Assembly (NCBI GenBank): GCA_934140355.1
Contig: CAKPBH010000004.1
Span: 1 to 57,205 of the forward strand
From: an uncultured Bacilli bacterium
Lineage (GTDB): Bacteria > Bacillota_I > Bacilli_A > RF39 > UBA660
Direction of reading: 5' to 3'
DNA length: 57,205 nucleotides
Both the position numbers and the translations under genes were made by a program. Below the pieces are notes generated by a model. The model made no database searches, was not told the DNA's origin, and saw only the letters and a program-made list of their open reading frames with translations. Of this stretch, positions 41,638 through 50,452 are shown in pieces (position 1 is the first letter of the stretch; every line of letters begins with the position of its first letter).

Positions 41638-41974
41638 GAATATAAAGTGTTGCAAAAAAATAAAAATTTGTAAATATCTATTTCAATAATATAAAATTTT
41701 TTTAAGTATTGTGAAAGTTTTTTTATAAAAGTTAAATTTTTTAAAGTGTATGTTAGTGTATAAAAGCATTAAAGTTTAAAATATAATTTTAGTTTTATGT
41801 AGAAAGTATGGAGATCAATAATTCTTGTAAATAATTAAGGAGAAGTTACTTAAGAAAGAGGAGAAAAGGTTTGGTATAAAGTATTGTAGTGACTAATCAT
41901 TTTGAAACAATTATCACAAAATTATTTATTTGGTTGGTTATGTTATTATATAAAATAATAGGAGGTGTAGAATT
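41638..41974. other. Non-coding AT-rich stretch
   Basis: I see no gene, RNA or convincing terminator here. The stretch is very AT-rich, with stops in all frames, and ends with the GGAGGTG ribosome site of the next gene. Confidence 0.5.
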
Positions 41975-42372
41975 GTGGATAGCAGTAATTATAATCAAAA
42001 TTTAAGCCAAGGAATGCAATATCAACAAAATCCAAATGCAAATTGTATTCAACAGAACAACAAAAAAATCCAATAATAAAAATTTTGGCTATAATTGGCG
42101 GGTTTGTTGTTGGTATAATTGTTTTAGTAATTGCAATTATTTCAATAGTTTCAGCTAATTCAAATAAGTTGGTGTGTAATTCAAATGAAGGAAATATTAC
42201 AATCATGTATAACGATAGTGAAATTACTGGATATACTGCAAGCGAAATAAGTTATGATTTTGATCAACAAAAATCTTATGCTAAACAAGTTGGTATTCAA
42301 AATTATTTAGCTGAGTTTAGTACTCGGTTTCAAACTAATACAACTGGCTCTTGTTCTATAGAGGAAAAATAG
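41975..42372 (+). pseudogene. Single-helix membrane protein, frame-split near its N-terminus
   Basis: A GTG at 41975, 9 bases after GGAGG, opens a Gln/Asn-rich frame (DSSNYNQNLSQGMQYQQNPN) that stops at about 42074. The body of the protein is in the -1 frame up to 42372: a helix near KILAIIGGFVVGIIVLVIAI and a small extracellular domain with two Cys. The only start within that frame is a TTG at 42043 without a ribosome site. A one-base change, or -1 slippage at the A7 run near 42061-42067, would restore one protein of about 130 residues. Two-Cys extracellular domains of this type occur in many Firmicutes. Confidence 0.5.
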
Positions 42373-42409
42373 TACTTTTTTGAATGAATAGTGTATTGAA
42401 ATATAAGAT

Positions 42410-42442
42410 AAAAGTGTACACAAAAAATAAGTGTATGCTTTT
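42410..42442 (+). terminator. Terminator after the frame-split membrane gene
   Basis: Arms AAAAGTGTACAC and GTGTATGCTTTT pair with two weak positions around a 9-base loop and run into T-rich sequence. Confidence 0.6.
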
Positions 42443-42712
42443 ATTTTCGTTATTTATACAATAGTTTTTTAGCTTTTTTTGTTATAATGACTGGTTTTAG
42501 AAATGTGTAAAATGAAATAATAAACTTTTTAAAACTTCCTTATTTTTTTCCTATTAATGATGGCTAAAATTTTTGCTTATATAGGATAAATTCCTAAAAA
42601 GAAATATCTTAATCAGTATTTTTAGTTAATCATGTTCTTTTTTTGTTATTGGAGTTTTGAAAATACAATTATCTCTTAATTTCTTTTTTTCATATACTAT
42701 ATTGGTGATAGA
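42443..42712. other. Non-coding gap before yqfC
   Basis: No gene is seen. The last 30 bases contain CATATACT at 42690-42697, which is similar to the -10 of sporulation sigma-E promoters, but no matching -35 element was found at the correct distance. Confidence 0.4.
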
Positions 42713-42949
42713 ATGAATTTATTTCGAAGAATGAATCAGTACTTAGTGGATAAAAATTATAAAATAACGCTTTCTAAAAAATGGGTGCATATTATAAACT
42801 ATTTGGAAATTGTGTCATTAAATGATACAAGAATTGTTGTTCGGCATGATGGAGGAAATAGTGTTATATCGGGAAGAAATTTAATTGTTGCAAGAATGCA
42901 GGATGAGGAGATTTTAATTGAAGGGGATATTCAATCAGTTGAAGTATAA
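42713..42949 (+). CDS. yqfC: Sporulation protein YqfC
   Basis: This 78-residue protein fits the YqfC family: a basic start, then a small beta-sheet with ITLSKKWVHIINYLEIVSLND, GRNLIVARMQDEEILIEGDIQSVE. In Bacillus, yqfC is expressed in the mother cell under sigma-E next to yqfD. The same order here supports both calls. Its precise role is unknown. The ribosome site is TTGGTGAT. Confidence 0.85.
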   Translation: MNLFRRMNQYLVDKNYKITLSKKWVHIINYLEIVSLNDTRIVVRHDGGNSVISGRNLIVARMQDEEILIEGDIQSVEV

Positions 42950-42987
42950 ATATTGTTTTATTTACATAAACTTTCATAGGTGAAATA

Positions 42988-44157
42988 ATGAGGAATCGAT
43001 ATTTGGAATTGTGTGAGAGCAGAGTTAAAGTAAGGATAAAAGGACGTAATGTTCAACGTTATTTAAAAAGGGTTATTCAGGATAAAATTCATATTATTAG
43101 GATTATTCCTATATCGGTTAGAGAGGTAGAAATATTACTTGATTATCATGAATACTTAAAATTAATGGAGTATAAGTCTATTTATGAGGTTAAAGTACTT
43201 AGATATTATGGTACCAAAAGATTGAAAACTAGTTTTAAAAATAATAGTATTTTATTTTCTTTTATGATTGTAGGTCTTGCTTTGATTTTCTTTTTTTCTA
43301 GAGTGATTAGTCAAGTGGAGGTAATTCATCAAGATAGTGAAATGAGAAGTTATCTTTTAGAGGAGTTAAAGAGGTATGGGATAAAAAAGTATTCATTTAA
43401 GAAGAATTATGATGAGTTAGAAAAAATAGAAGATAAGATTTTAAGTGATAATAAGGATAAGTTGGAATGGATTGAAATTATAGAGTATGGGACAAAGTAT
43501 ACGGTTAGGGTAGAGGGGAGAAAGTTAAATGAGGCTAAGAATGAACATCAACTTCAACATATTGTTAGTAGAAAAAATGCAGTTATTAGTAGAATAGAGG
43601 CAACACAGGGAGAAAAGCTAAAATTTGTTAATGATTACGTTAAAAAGGGAGATATTATTATTTCTGGAGAGATTACTTTACCAGATAATACTTCTGTTTC
43701 TACAATGGCTCAAGGTAGAGTGTATGGTGAGGTTTGGTATCAAGTAACTTTGCGCTATCCTTATGTTTATCAAGAATCGAGATTGACAGGAAATTCTAAA
43801 ACTGTTTATGCAATTTATTTTTTTAATAAAAGATATGGGTTGTTTAATTTTTCGAAGTACCGAACTTTTGAATCTAAAAGGGATATTTTATTTTCTTTTA
43901 ATTTATTGGATATTCAATTTGTTAGAGAAAGGCAATATGAAACTTTAGTTAAAGATGAGATTTATACGGATTCGATGGTTGAAGTGAAAGCACTTGAATA
44001 TGTTGAAAAGAAATTAATGCGAGATAATCCTTATATTCGTAAAGTTTTGAAAATGAAAGTTTTGGAGAAAAATAGTGATAGCGAAGGTGTATTTTTTAAA
44101 ATATTTACTAAGGTGGAAGAAGAAATAGGAGAAATACTGCCTTTTATGAATGGTTAA
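42988..44157 (+). CDS. yqfD: Sporulation protein YqfD
   Basis: This 389-residue protein has one helix near residues 88-106 and a large domain outside. The N-terminal part with a basic region and the later RVEGRKLNE, ISRIEATQGEKLKFVNDYVKKGDIIISGEI and GRVYGEVWYQVTLRYP are typical of YqfD, a mother-cell sporulation membrane protein. In Bacillus phoH follows; here the operon ends and no phoH is present. It starts 38 bases after yqfC with AGGTGA before the ATG. Confidence 0.9.
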   Translation: MRNRYLELCESRVKVRIKGRNVQRYLKRVIQDKIHIIRIIPISVREVEILLDYHEYLKLMEYKSIYEVKVLRYYGTKRLKTSFKNNSILFSFMIVGLALIFFFSRVISQVEVIHQDSEMRSYLLEELKRYGIKKYSFKKNYDELEKIEDKILSDNKDKLEWIEIIEYGTKYTVRVEGRKLNEAKNEHQLQHIVSRKNAVISRIEATQGEKLKFVNDYVKKGDIIISGEITLPDNTSVSTMAQGRVYGEVWYQVTLRYPYVYQESRLTGNSKTVYAIYFFNKRYGLFNFSKYRTFESKRDILFSFNLLDIQFVRERQYETLVKDEIYTDSMVEVKALEYVEKKLMRDNPYIRKVLKMKVLEKNSDSEGVFFKIFTKVEEEIGEILPFMNG

Positions 44158-44163
44158 AAAATG

Positions 44164-44202
44164 TAAGAGTCTATTTTAAAAATGAAAAGTTTTAGACTAT
44201 TT
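44164..44202 (+). terminator. Possible yqfD terminator
   Basis: Arms AGTCTA and TAGACT close a long A/T-rich loop shortly after yqfD. The stem is short, so this is a weak call. Confidence 0.4.
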
Positions 44203-44280
44203 GATATAAATTAGAGAGTGATAGAGATTTTTTTAAAGTTTTCTTTTATGGTTGTTGTTATTTTAGCAAGGGAAAAGCAA

Positions 44281-44309
44281 TTGACTTTTTCTTTTTCTTT
44301 TATTATACT
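44281..44309 (+). promoter_or_regulatory. Promoter of the cohesin-dockerin operon
   Basis: TTGACT (44281-44286) and TATACT (44304-44309) have 17-base spacing. The upstream 14 bases AAAAGCAATTGACT are identical to those at the pilin promoter (9608-9621). Confidence 0.75.
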
Positions 44310-44336
44310 TATTTTAAGATAGGTGTGGTGAGTTAG

Positions 44337-45191
44337 GTGAAAAATAGGCTCCTGTTTTTGGTGATATTGTTTTTTTGCTTTTTTGAAACCGTATTTGCTG
44401 ATAGTGATGTAAATTTTATTTGTTCAAGTAAAGTAATGATAGGTGGTCAAGTGGATTGTGCTCTTGATTTTCAATCTATTGATGCAATTTATGGTATTCA
44501 GGCAAAATACAAATATGATGATGTGTTTTCTTATGTTCAGTCTGTGGCTAGTGATAGTTGGAATAGTGGAAGTTTTTTTAGTGCTAATGGTTTTTCAGTA
44601 CTTAATTTAGCTGGGGCATCAACAGGGAAGGTTTTTCATATTAAATTTTTAGTTTCTGCTAATGCGGATATTGGACAAGAGTATTCAATTCAATTGACAG
44701 ATATTATGTTATCTAATGGTTCAAGTGATGTTTCGATCGAAAATAAAAATACTAATGTAAAAATTTTATCTGTTTTTGATTTTTTAAATAATATTTCTGT
44801 TGGAAACCAGTCTTTGGAAATAAAAGATGGAGTTGAAAATTATACTGTTGTTGTAGATAATGATACTACTGTTGTTCATTTATCTGCTGATCTTAAAGAT
44901 GATTCTTTTTCGTTTGTTGATGGGTATGGTCCTAGGGATATTACAAATTTGCAAGAGGGAGATAATGTTGTTTATTTAAAAATAAAGAATACTGAGGATT
45001 CTACTGAATTTATTACTTATACTTTCAATATTCAACGTTTAGGAAAAGGTAATGGAATAACAAATGGGGAAGAGCAAATTAGTAATCCTAAAACGGGAAA
45101 TTTGGAAATTATTATAGTTAGTTTTATTTTAATTTTTTCTTTTGGAATGGGAATATTTATTTATAAAAAGTGTAAGGTGAATAGTTTATGA
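44337..45191 (+). CDS. Sortase-anchored cohesin-like surface protein
   Basis: This 284-residue protein starts at GTG after AGGTGTGGTG and has a signal peptide cleaved near residue 21. Residues 24-150 look like a cohesin domain: GGQVDCALDFQSIDAIYGIQ, a SVLNLAG strand, then GKVFHIKFLVSANADIGQEY, in the expected order. Residues 155-235 resemble a cadherin-like beta-sandwich. The C-terminus has NPKTG at 250-254, a helix and a basic tail, the order of a sortase signal. Cohesins bind dockerins, and the next gene, overlapping by 4 bases, encodes a dockerin-bearing amidase. It is probably the wall-bound receptor for that enzyme; this is inference. Confidence 0.75.
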   Translation: MKNRLLFLVILFFCFFETVFADSDVNFICSSKVMIGGQVDCALDFQSIDAIYGIQAKYKYDDVFSYVQSVASDSWNSGSFFSANGFSVLNLAGASTGKVFHIKFLVSANADIGQEYSIQLTDIMLSNGSSDVSIENKNTNVKILSVFDFLNNISVGNQSLEIKDGVENYTVVVDNDTTVVHLSADLKDDSFSFVDGYGPRDITNLQEGDNVVYLKIKNTEDSTEFITYTFNIQRLGKGNGITNGEEQISNPKTGNLEIIIVSFILIFSFGMGIFIYKKCKVNSL

Positions 45192-47350
45192 AAAAAAGTA
45201 TTTGTGTATGTTTTTTGATAGTTATTAGTATTTTTGTTGTTAGTAAGGTTAAATTTTCAAAAGAAAAAGTGGTTGTACAAGATAATCATTATTTGTCTGG
45301 AATTCAGTCTAAAAGTGATAGATATTTTATTCATAATAATGTGATTAAATCTGGGTATTTTTTAAATCCTAAATCTAGTTTTGCTACTGAGTTTCAAGTT
45401 GATAATTCAGAAAAAATCAATTATACTTGTGATAATTCTACTAATTATATGGGAACGGGTTGTAATATTCAATTGATTGGGTCATTGGGTGAGTCTAAAA
45501 ATTATTCTTTGGTTATTTATGGTGATGTGAATGGAGATGGTAATCGAACAATTACTGATTTAGTTCAGATTGCCAGACATTTGAATGGTAGTAAGGAATT
45601 GAGTAACGAAATTGTAAAAATGGCAGCAGATGTTAATCAAGATGGTGAAATTACTATGGATGATGTTAGTGCTTTATCATCATATATTTTGAGTGGAAAA
45701 AATATTCCGGTGAAAAATGATACAGATAGTGGAGATGTTGGAATAACAATAAAGCTATCTACAAATTCTGTTTCTATTAATAAAAATGCAACTTTTAAGG
45801 TAGATGCTACCATTAATAGAGAAGATGTTTCGATTATTAAGTGGACGAGTGAAGATGAATCTATTGCTGTTGTAGATAATAATGGACTTATTACTGGATT
45901 GAAAGAAGGAACAACTAAAATTACTGTAACAACTTCTGATGGTTCTACTGCTTCTGTTTTTGTTAAAGTTACGGTTTTGGTTCCAACAACAGGGGTTTCT
46001 TTGAATAAACAATCGGCTTCTTTAAATGTTAAAGACGTTATGAATTTAGTAGCAACTATTACTCCAAGTGATGCTTCAAATAAAACTTTAACTTGGTCTA
46101 GTAGTAATACTAATATAGCGAGTGTTACGCAAAGTGGTCAGGTTACTGCTGTTGCGCCTGGTACTGCTAATATAACTGTTACTACGAATGATGGCTATCA
46201 GGCCCAGTGTAAAGTTACGGTAATTCAACCTATAACATCTGTTAGTTTGAATACTAGTTCATCTACTTTAAACACTGGCTCTTCCCTAACACTCAGTGCT
46301 AATATTTCTCCAGCTAATGCTACAGATAAGACTTTAACTTGGTCTAGTAGTAATACTAATATAGCTACAGTTGATCAAAATGGTCATGTTACTACTCATG
46401 ATGTAACTGGAACAGCAGTAATTAAGGTAGTAACAACAAATGGAAAATCAGCTCAGTGTACGATTACAGTTGTTCGCCCAGTGACTGGGGTTAGTTTGAA
46501 TAAAAAATCTGGTAGTTTGGATAAAGGTGGTACATTGACTTTGACGGCAACCGTACAGCCTAGTAATGCTAGTAATAAAAAGGTTTCATGGTCTAGTAGT
46601 GATACTAGTATAGCTACAGTTGATAAAAATGGAAAGGTAAAAGCTAAAAAAGTTGGTACTGTTAATATTATTGCTAAGACGGATTCTGGTGGAAAACAGG
46701 CAAAATTTACATTACAAGTTAAAACGGGGTATACAGTATTAATTAATCCTTCTCATCAAGCAAAAAATCCAACCCAATCAAGTAAAGATGGTTATAGAAC
46801 AGAAAAGGATTCTATGTATGAATTGGCTTATGTTGTTAATGAAGTTTTGGGAATGAAAGGCTATGATACATTTATGTCTAATAAAGATGGTAGCATTAAT
46901 AAGGATGATAATTGTTTTACTTCTAGTGATGGGGATCGTTGGGCTACATGTGGTCCAAGACAAATTGATTGGTTAAAGAAAAAGAGTAATGATGCCAACA
47001 CTATTTATGTTGCTTTGCATAGTAATGCTAGTAATGGTAAGGAAATGGGGCCTTTAGTTCTTTATTATTCAAAAAGTAGTAAGGGAAAAACGTTGGCTAC
47101 AAAACTTTGCAATAATTTGTATAACTTATATAAAAATAGCAAGAAGACACCAACCATTTCTAAAGCAAGCTGTGTTAGTGGACAGACGGGCTATGAACCT
47201 AGTATGTATCATACAAGTGGGGGAAAGGGTGTTGCTGTTTTGATTGAAGTTGGATTTCATGATAATGCCAATAATCAGAAATTTATACAAGATAAATCTA
47301 CTGAAATTGCTGAATCTATCGTTAATGCAATTAATTCATATATAGGTTGA
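45188..47350 (+). CDS. Dockerin-Big2-amidase cell-wall hydrolase
   Basis: This 720-residue secreted protein has an N-terminal signal helix, an unassigned region (about 30-110) and a type I dockerin at 112-170. The dockerin has two calcium loops, GDVNGDGNRTITD and ADVNQDGEITMDD. Four Big2 Ig-like domains follow (about 187-513), each with a W-S-S or W-T-S core and 'IA.V' strand. The C-terminal domain (515-720) fits N-acetylmuramoyl-L-alanine amidase type 3, with zinc ligands in NPSHQ, TEKDS and ALHSNAS and the catalytic Glu in VLIEVGFHDN. It would cut peptidoglycan stem peptides. Its start overlaps the cohesin gene stop (ATGA), so the two are made together. Confidence 0.85.
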   Translation: MKKSICVCFLIVISIFVVSKVKFSKEKVVVQDNHYLSGIQSKSDRYFIHNNVIKSGYFLNPKSSFATEFQVDNSEKINYTCDNSTNYMGTGCNIQLIGSLGESKNYSLVIYGDVNGDGNRTITDLVQIARHLNGSKELSNEIVKMAADVNQDGEITMDDVSALSSYILSGKNIPVKNDTDSGDVGITIKLSTNSVSINKNATFKVDATINREDVSIIKWTSEDESIAVVDNNGLITGLKEGTTKITVTTSDGSTASVFVKVTVLVPTTGVSLNKQSASLNVKDVMNLVATITPSDASNKTLTWSSSNTNIASVTQSGQVTAVAPGTANITVTTNDGYQAQCKVTVIQPITSVSLNTSSSTLNTGSSLTLSANISPANATDKTLTWSSSNTNIATVDQNGHVTTHDVTGTAVIKVVTTNGKSAQCTITVVRPVTGVSLNKKSGSLDKGGTLTLTATVQPSNASNKKVSWSSSDTSIATVDKNGKVKAKKVGTVNIIAKTDSGGKQAKFTLQVKTGYTVLINPSHQAKNPTQSSKDGYRTEKDSMYELAYVVNEVLGMKGYDTFMSNKDGSINKDDNCFTSSDGDRWATCGPRQIDWLKKKSNDANTIYVALHSNASNGKEMGPLVLYYSKSSKGKTLATKLCNNLYNLYKNSKKTPTISKASCVSGQTGYEPSMYHTSGGKGVAVLIEVGFHDNANNQKFIQDKSTEIAESIVNAINSYIG

Positions 47351-47494
47351 TTATTTTCTGTTAATTTATAAGGACTGAAATTTATGAAGAAATAAAAGAT
47401 ACATTATGTGGTAGTTTTTCTGTTTTGGCTTTTTACTTTAGATTAAAGATCATTTATTACTTTAATATATGAAAATATATAGATTAAAATAAGT

Positions 47495-47530
47495 AAGTAT
47501 TTTTCGTGTAAATAAATACTTCCTTTTTTT
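47495..47530 (+). terminator. Terminator upstream of the Tad operon
   Basis: Stem AAGTATTT/AAATACTT with an 11-base loop runs into CCTTTTTTTTT. A -10 TATAAT follows at 47543-47548 with its weak -35 region (TTCCTT) inside the terminator's tail. Confidence 0.65.
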
Positions 47531-47580
47531 TTCTATTTTTGCTATAATGGAGTTAATAATAGGGATGGGTGTGATGTGGT

Positions 47581-47919
47581 ATGAATCGTCGAGGTCAAGC
47601 TTTAGTGGAGTTTGTACTTATTTTGCCAGTATTTCTCCTTATTTTGTTTACCATTGTTGATTTTGGCAACTTACTTTATACGAAGAATATGCTTGAAAAT
47701 CAGAGTACGGATATTGTTTTACTTTTTAAGGAGAAAAAGAGTGTAGAGGAGGTTTCTTTGCAGTATAAAGATATTGATATTGGCGTTAATTCTTATTTAG
47801 AACATTATCAGAAGATTGTAATGAAGAAAAAGTTTGTGTTTATTAATCCTGTTTTGTCTAGAATTTTAGGGAATCCCTTTTATATTGTGGTAGAAAGGGT
47901 TGTGCCGAATGATGAATAA
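47581..47919 (+). CDS. TadE-like pseudopilin
   Basis: This 112-residue protein begins with a prepilin-type signal NRRGQALVEFVLILP, in which the Glu five residues after the cleavage-site Gly is typical of TadE-like minor pilins. A helix follows, then a small extracellular domain. TadE-like proteins are processed by prepilin peptidase and assembled by Tad machinery. It is the first gene of an operon with cpaF and tadBC. GTGTGATGTGG lies before the ATG. Confidence 0.75.
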   Translation: MNRRGQALVEFVLILPVFLLILFTIVDFGNLLYTKNMLENQSTDIVLLFKEKKSVEEVSLQYKDIDIGVNSYLEHYQKIVMKKKFVFINPVLSRILGNPFYIVVERVVPNDE

Positions 47920-48280
47920 TAAGGGGCAAAGTTTGGTACTTTTTATTTTAATCATTCCTATTTTAATTGGTGTTATGGCTCTTGTTATTGATTGTGGTAG
48001 AGTGATAGAGGTAAAGAGTCATCAGGAAAATATTTGTTATTTGTCGTTAGAGTATGGTCTTGATTATGGAGAAAAATCTATTTTAGAGGATATTTTAGGG
48101 TTGAATTTAGAGAATACGAAGTATCAGGTTAATCAAGATGGGGAAAATCTTTATGTTATTTTAGAGGATGAGGTTGATGGGGTATTTAGTCGGATGTTTG
48201 GTTTTTTGAAATTTAGGGTGAAAAGTAAGTATCAGGGTAGTTTGGTAGATAATAAGAAAGTAATTAAAAAAGTTTTGTGA
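47909..48280 (+). CDS. TadE/TadG-like protein
   Basis: This 123-residue protein starts with NNKGQSLVLFILIIPILIGVMALVID, the hydrophobic signal found in TadG-like proteins of type IVc pilus systems, followed by a small outer domain. It overlaps the previous gene by 11 bases and is followed by the tadZ-like gene. ATG at 47909 or 47912 is possible. The short length fits a minor subunit rather than full TadG with a von Willebrand domain. Confidence 0.65.
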   Translation: MMNNKGQSLVLFILIIPILIGVMALVIDCGRVIEVKSHQENICYLSLEYGLDYGEKSILEDILGLNLENTKYQVNQDGENLYVILEDEVDGVFSRMFGFLKFRVKSKYQGSLVDNKKVIKKVL

Positions 48281-48292
48281 TAAGGTGATAAG

Positions 48293-49069
48293 ATGGCTAA
48301 GGGTAAGATTATTAGTGTGACTTCAGTTAAGGGTGGTGTTGGTAAGACAACCATGGCGATTAATTTAGCGGGGATTTATTATCGAGAAAAGAAACGGGTA
48401 TTAATTATTGATGCTGATTTTTATAGTGGTGGTGTATCGACTTGGCTAGATATTCGCAATCAGAAGGATATTTATATGATGATTGATAGTATTTCTAATA
48501 ATCGTTATAGTAGTATAACGGATTATGTTAGTAGTTATAATAGTGGGATAGATGTTTTGGCTAGTCCTAGGGATCCTAGAGTGGCGTTAAAGATTGACGA
48601 GAAATATATTCCGATGATTTTTGATCTTGCAAGGCGGGAATATGATGTTATTTTGGTCGATATGAATCACTTGATGAATGCGGTTAATTTGATGATATTA
48701 GATTATGTTGATATTAGTCTTTTGATGGTAACGAATGATTTGATTGATCTTAAGAATATGCGTAATTTGGTTCAAATATTTAAAAGTACGGATAAGGAAA
48801 ATTATTTGGTTGTTTTGAATTGTTCTAGGGATACGGGAAGAGATTATTTATCTTTATTTGATATTCGTAATATTTTGAAGTGTAATGTTGATTATACGAT
48901 AGAGAATAGTTTTTATATTAAGAATATTGATAAGTATGTTTTGGATGGTGAGATTCTTAGTTTGAATAGAACGATTAATCGTTTTCATGGGGGAGATATT
49001 AATAAGTTAAAAAAAATTGCTTCTAGGTTGTTGGAGGAGGTTGGTGTTCATGAAAAAGAGTCTAATTGA
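48293..49069 (+). CDS. MinD/ParA-like ATPase, TadZ/CpaE type
   Basis: This 258-residue P-loop ATPase has the deviant Walker A motif KGGVGKTT at residues 13-20 and DAD at 40-42, as in the ParA/MinD superfamily. In Tad operons such proteins (TadZ/CpaE) place the secretion machine at a cell pole. The N-terminal receiver-like domain of larger CpaE proteins is absent. The last 20 bases overlap the cpaF gene, consistent with coupling. A chromosome-partition role is unlikely given the context. Confidence 0.8.
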   Translation: MAKGKIISVTSVKGGVGKTTMAINLAGIYYREKKRVLIIDADFYSGGVSTWLDIRNQKDIYMMIDSISNNRYSSITDYVSSYNSGIDVLASPRDPRVALKIDEKYIPMIFDLARREYDVILVDMNHLMNAVNLMILDYVDISLLMVTNDLIDLKNMRNLVQIFKSTDKENYLVVLNCSRDTGRDYLSLFDIRNILKCNVDYTIENSFYIKNIDKYVLDGEILSLNRTINRFHGGDINKLKKIASRLLEEVGVHEKESN

Positions 49070-50399
49070 TGCTTTTGAGGTAAAGCCTTCTACTTTGAAG
49101 GTAGAAGATGTTAATGATTATGATATTTTTTCGGATAAGAATTTGCTTGACCGACTTAGAAATAATATTTTGGAGAAGTTGATTGATGAGAATATTCCTG
49201 ATAATCAGTTGATGGAGCAATATATTAATGATGAGATTGATAAGGCAATTAGTAATTATAATTTAGATTATTTACAGAGAAATTATATTTTTAATTTGAT
49301 TCAGAATGAAATTAATGGGTATGGTCCGATTACGGAGTTGCTTAATGATGATCGTGTTACGGAGATTATGGTTAATGCGCCTGACCAAATTTATGTTGAA
49401 GTGGATGGAAAGGTTGTTTTGGATGAGAGTGTTTCCTTTATTAATGAGAAGCATATTATTCGGACGATTCAGAGAATTGTTCAACCTTTAGGGAGAACGA
49501 TTGATGCGGCTAATCCGATGGTGGACGCTAGGCTTAGAGATGGAAGTCGTTTGAATGCGATTATTCCTCCTCTTTCTTTGAAAGGTCCTGTTCTTACGAT
49601 AAGGAAATTTGCTAAAGATTTAGAGAGTATTGATGATTTGCTTTTAAAGGGTGCTCTTACCAATGATATGGCAATTTTCTTAGAGTGTTGTGTAAAGGCT
49701 AAATTAAATATTTTAATTAGTGGTGGTACTGGTACTGGTAAGACGACTTTATTAAATATTTTGAGTGGTTTTATTGGTGAGGATGAGAGGATCATTACGA
49801 TTGAGGATGCTGCTGAACTTCGGTTGAAGCAAAAGCATGTGATTTCTTTGGAGACACGTGCTAGTAATTATGAAGGAGAAGGGGAAGTTACGATAAGAGA
49901 TTTAGTTAGAAATTCTCTTCGTATGCGTCCTGATCGAATTATCGTTGGAGAAGTTCGTGGTAAAGAGGCTTTTGATATGATGCAGGCAATGAATACGGGT
50001 CATGAAGGTTCAATTACGACATTGCATGCGAATGGGTCTATTGATGCGATGAATCGAATGGAGACTATGATTATGATGAATGAGATGTCCATTCCGGTTA
50101 GTGCTATTCGAGGATATATTGAGAATGCAATTGATATTATTGTGCAGATTGATCGTCTTAGTGATGGAAGAAGAAAGATTACTAATATTAGTGAAGTAGA
50201 TGGTATGCGTGATGGAAATATTGTGGTTAAGGAAATATTTTACTATAGGCAAAATGGTACAACAGAAGAGGGGAGTGTTTTGGGAGACTTTGTGAAGGCC
50301 AGGGGTACTCCACGGGTAGTTGATAAGATTTCTAGAAAAGGAATTGAAGAGATTAAAGGAATTTTCCCTAAAAAAAGTGCAAGTGTTTATGATTTGTAA
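49050..50399 (+). CDS. cpaF: CpaF/TadA-type secretion ATPase
   Basis: This 449-residue ATPase powers pilus assembly or secretion. It has an N-terminal helical domain, ELLNDDRVTEIMVN typical of CpaF, the Walker A GGTGTGKTT at 225-233, the Asp/Glu boxes and RMRPDRIIVGEVRGKEAFDM for the Walker B region. TGHEGSITTLHANG is the His box. I use the ATG at 49050; the longer reading starts inside tadZ without a ribosome site. The operon order tadZ-cpaF-tadB-tadC is the normal one. Confidence 0.94.
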   Translation: MKKSLIDAFEVKPSTLKVEDVNDYDIFSDKNLLDRLRNNILEKLIDENIPDNQLMEQYINDEIDKAISNYNLDYLQRNYIFNLIQNEINGYGPITELLNDDRVTEIMVNAPDQIYVEVDGKVVLDESVSFINEKHIIRTIQRIVQPLGRTIDAANPMVDARLRDGSRLNAIIPPLSLKGPVLTIRKFAKDLESIDDLLLKGALTNDMAIFLECCVKAKLNILISGGTGTGKTTLLNILSGFIGEDERIITIEDAAELRLKQKHVISLETRASNYEGEGEVTIRDLVRNSLRMRPDRIIVGEVRGKEAFDMMQAMNTGHEGSITTLHANGSIDAMNRMETMIMMNEMSIPVSAIRGYIENAIDIIVQIDRLSDGRRKITNISEVDGMRDGNIVVKEIFYYRQNGTTEEGSVLGDFVKARGTPRVVDKISRKGIEEIKGIFPKKSASVYDL

Positions 50400-50400
50400 G

Positions 50401-50420
50401 GAGTAAAATACTCAAAAATT
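50401..50420 (+). terminator. Weak intra-operon hairpin between cpaF and tadB
   Basis: A 5-bp stem GAGTA/TACTC with loop AAA is followed by AAAAATTTTTTT. It is too weak to stop all transcription but could lower tadBC expression or stabilise the upstream message. Confidence 0.4.
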
Positions 50421-50452
50421 TTTTTCTATAGATAGAGATGAGGTGAGGAATT

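Noticed and set aside
42690..42697. Sigma-E promoter before yqfC
   Set aside because: CATATACT resembles the -10 element, but no fitting -35 lies 13-15 bases upstream.
45755..46700. Repeated DNA motifs such as GGTCTAGTAGTAATACTAATATAG, which could suggest a CRISPR or tandem array
   Set aside because: They encode the conserved W-S-S strands of the Big2 domains, stay in frame, are about 240 bases apart and have no spacer-repeat structure.
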